From positions 1-7,435 of the forward strand of contig DHLW01000181.1 of NCBI GenBank assembly GCA_002405485.1: a stretch of DNA of 7,435 bases, read 5' to 3'. Every line of letters starts with the position of its first letter. Within the stretch, counting starts at the first letter, position 1. Made by a program: the position numbers and the translations under genes. The notes below the pieces were generated by a model that saw nothing but the letters and a program-made list of their open reading frames with translations, was not told where the DNA came from and ran no database searches. Shown piece after piece: positions 6,357-7,435 of this stretch. This DNA is from Phycisphaerales bacterium UBA4658 (GTDB lineage: Bacteria > Planctomycetota > Phycisphaerae > Phycisphaerales > UBA1924).

Positions 6357-6716
6357 TCAGCGTTTCATGCCCGATGACCGGTACCACTCCGCCCATCGTT
6401 CGACGGCCTGCCTTCGGCTCTCCGGACTTGCCGCGTGGTCAAAGCCCATGGTTTCCCCGGTCAGCCGCTCCAAAGATCGAATCGCCAGCATCCGTTCAGC
6501 CGGATCATCGGATGCAAGCGACTCGATCAACTCATCCACGTCCTCCCGGTCCCCCTCCCGAGCCGACTCGCGAATCGCCCGAAACCGGGCCTGAGGATCT
6601 GGCTCGTCAAAGCCCGTGACGCTCGAAGGGCTGGCACACCCAAGAGGCCCGCTGGCCCAAAGCAGACCACCGGCGCACAGGACGCCAACGGTGAACTTCT
6701 TCAAGGCCTGACCCAT
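6357..6716 (-). CDS. Small putative lipoprotein with HEAT-like helical domain
   Basis: This is a 119-residue exported protein. The N terminus has Lys6-Lys7, a hydrophobic stretch (about residues 8-24) and 'GPLGC' with Cys27. That resembles a lipobox, although Pro at -3 is not the usual Leu, so signal peptidase II processing is likely but not certain. The mature part is charged and helical: 'ARFRAIRESAREGDREDV', then 'DELIESLASDDPAERMLAIR' (61-80) looks like one HEAT-type repeat, and 'SLERLTGETMGFDHAASPES' (81-100) with 'AVERWAEWYRS' completes a compact end domain. Such small HEAT-like proteins recur in planctomycetes (general recollection, not searched); no enzymatic motif is seen. It is the first gene of the minus-strand cluster and is followed 21 bases later by the anti-sigma kinase, so it may belong to the same signalling circuit at the envelope (inference). 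GGAG directly abuts the ATG, too close to be a normal ribosome site. Confidence 0.82.
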   Translation of the reverse strand: MGQALKKFTVGVLCAGGLLWASGPLGCASPSSVTGFDEPDPQARFRAIRESAREGDREDVDELIESLASDDPAERMLAIRSLERLTGETMGFDHAASPESRRQAVERWAEWYRSSGMKR

Positions 6717-6721
6717 CTCCG

Positions 6722-6727
6722 AGTATA
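6722..6727 (-). promoter_or_regulatory. Putative -10 element for the lipoprotein-kinase-STAS cluster
   Basis: TATACT on the minus strand matches the -10 consensus at five of six positions and lies 5 bases before the lipoprotein ATG. Its spacing predicts a start of transcription at or just inside the first codons, so either a leaderless message or a slightly later start. No convincing -35 was found at 16-18 bases. Confidence 0.4.
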
Positions 6728-6732
6728 GGGCT

Positions 6733-6744
6733 CCGCCGAAGCGG
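6733..6744 (-). other. Perfect 4-bp hairpin with TTCG loop
   Basis: On the minus strand CCGC-TTCG-GCGG forms a C(UUCG)G tetraloop hairpin, flanked by GGGAG and GAGCCC that can pair in part. It lies just upstream of the TATACT element in the 90-base divergent gap between the lipoprotein gene and guaA, and has no T tract after it. It may be an operator-like inverted repeat or chance in GC-rich DNA. Confidence 0.3.
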
Positions 6745-6780
6745 TGCTCCCACGCCAGTCACGCGCCGTGCGCTTCCGCC

Positions 6781-6786
6781 TACCCT
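6781..6786 (+). promoter_or_regulatory. Weak -10-like hexamer upstream of guaA
   Basis: TACCCT fits TANNNT and lies 20 bases before the guaA ATG, which would give a short leader of about 14 bases. No purine-rich ribosome site occurs in that leader, which is C/T-rich, and no clear -35 is present. This is a tentative call. Confidence 0.22.
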
Positions 6787-6806
6787 CACCGTTTCCCACT
6801 GTTCCC

Positions 6807-7435
6807 ATGGATATCGCGACCGTGACCGCTTCCAGCCCCATCCAGACCCCGGCCAACCCGCCCGCACCCAAACTCCCGGACCGGGCCGCGCTCCCGCATG
6901 GCGAGGTCATCGTCATTCTCGACTTTGGCAGCCAGACCGCGCAGCTCATCGCCCGGCGCGTCCGCGAGGCCGGCGCTTTTTCGCTCCTGGTCTCGCCGCG
7001 TGTCAGCGCAGACCAACTCAGACGGCTCCAGCCCAAGGGCATCATTCTCTCCGGCGGCCCGGCGAGCGTGTATGAAACCGGTGCGCCGACGTGCGATCCC
7101 GCCATCTTTTCGCTGGGCATCCCGATCCTGGGCATCTGCTACGGCATGCAGCTCGCGTGCCACCAGATGGGCATGACCGTTGCCAAGGCCGCACGCCGCG
7201 AGTTCGGGCGGGCTCAACTCCACATTGATGACCGCAAGGATCTTTTCGGCGCGATCCCCGAGAAGACCGCGGTCTGGATGAGCCACGGCGACCAGGTCTC
7301 TGGAACCCCGGTCTCGGGTGGCCCGCTCGTCCCGAGCGGGTCCTCTCTCGAGGTCCTCGCTTCCACCGACACCTGCCCCCTCGCCGCCATCCGGATCACA
7401 TCCCCCACGCTCCGCTTCTACGGCGTGCAGTTCCA
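6807..7435 (+). CDS. guaA: GMP synthase (glutamine-hydrolysing), 5' part
   Basis: GuaA converts XMP to GMP using ATP and ammonia released from glutamine. Only the first 209 residues, most of the N-terminal class I glutamine amidotransferase domain, are in the window; the synthetase domains lie beyond the right edge. Visible motifs are 'VIVILDFGSQTAQLIARRVRE' in part (34-54), 'GIILSGGPASVYE' (78-90), the nucleophile elbow 'PILGICYGMQLACH' with Cys111, 'EFGRAQLHI' (132-140) and 'VWMSHGDQV' (156-164). The window ends at 'FYGVQF', just before the expected catalytic His-Pro-Glu. A Pro/Ala-rich leader of about 32 residues precedes the first strand, where many GuaA proteins start within about 10 residues. 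No start codon lies closer to the domain; a GTG at codon 6 is the only alternative. The gene is divergent from the lipoprotein gene with a 90-base gap. Confidence 0.95.
   Translation, partial: MDIATVTASSPIQTPANPPAPKLPDRAALPHGEVIVILDFGSQTAQLIARRVREAGAFSLLVSPRVSADQLRRLQPKGIILSGGPASVYETGAPTCDPAIFSLGIPILGICYGMQLACHQMGMTVAKAARREFGRAQLHIDDRKDLFGAIPEKTAVWMSHGDQVSGTPVSGGPLVPSGSSLEVLASTDTCPLAAIRITSPTLRFYGVQF

Noticed and set aside
4800..6377. Plus-strand open frame of 525 codons running from proA across the STAS and kinase genes
   Set aside because: It lies in another frame of proA and then antisense to two recognisable genes. Its Arg/His/Pro-rich composition is that of a shadow frame.

Overview
This window of about 7.4 kb is GC-rich and densely coded. 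It suggests a Gram-negative bacterium, most likely a planctomycete of the Phycisphaerae type. That placement is an inference from three things: a lipid A gene, a kinase/STAS regulatory pair with an 'RSRDLEEIRPGGLGVH' style box, and a small HEAT-like lipoprotein with a 'GFDHAASPESRRQAVERW' tail. There was no database search behind it. No mobile element, CRISPR array, tRNA or rRNA is visible.

Layout from left to right: lpxB (+, lipid A disaccharide synthase) converges on a stand-alone FIST-domain protein (-). The FIST gene is divergent from proB-proA (+, proline synthesis), which overlap by ATGA. proA converges on a three-gene minus-strand cluster, transcribed right to left: a small putative lipoprotein, then an RsbW/SpoIIAB-like ATP-binding kinase, then a SpoIIAA/RsbV-like STAS anti-sigma antagonist. 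The kinase and STAS genes overlap by 8 bases. Divergent from this cluster is the 5' part of guaA (+, GMP synthase), which is cut by the window edge inside its glutaminase domain.

How the genes work together: ProB and ProA carry out the first two steps from glutamate to proline. The kinase and STAS protein should form a partner-switching pair, and the lipoprotein upstream could be an envelope component of the same circuit (inference). The FIST protein is a candidate ligand sensor and shares a divergent promoter region with proBA. lpxB and guaA are ordinary housekeeping genes.

Most of the window is conventional. The most notable pattern is at the starts of lpxB, the FIST gene and proB. Each has a TANNNT -10-like hexamer exactly 7 bases before the ATG and no convincing Shine-Dalgarno site, which suggests leaderless transcription. 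By contrast, the operon-internal STAS gene has a clear GGAG site. All gaps between genes are under 100 bases, and neither convergent gap holds a convincing terminator.
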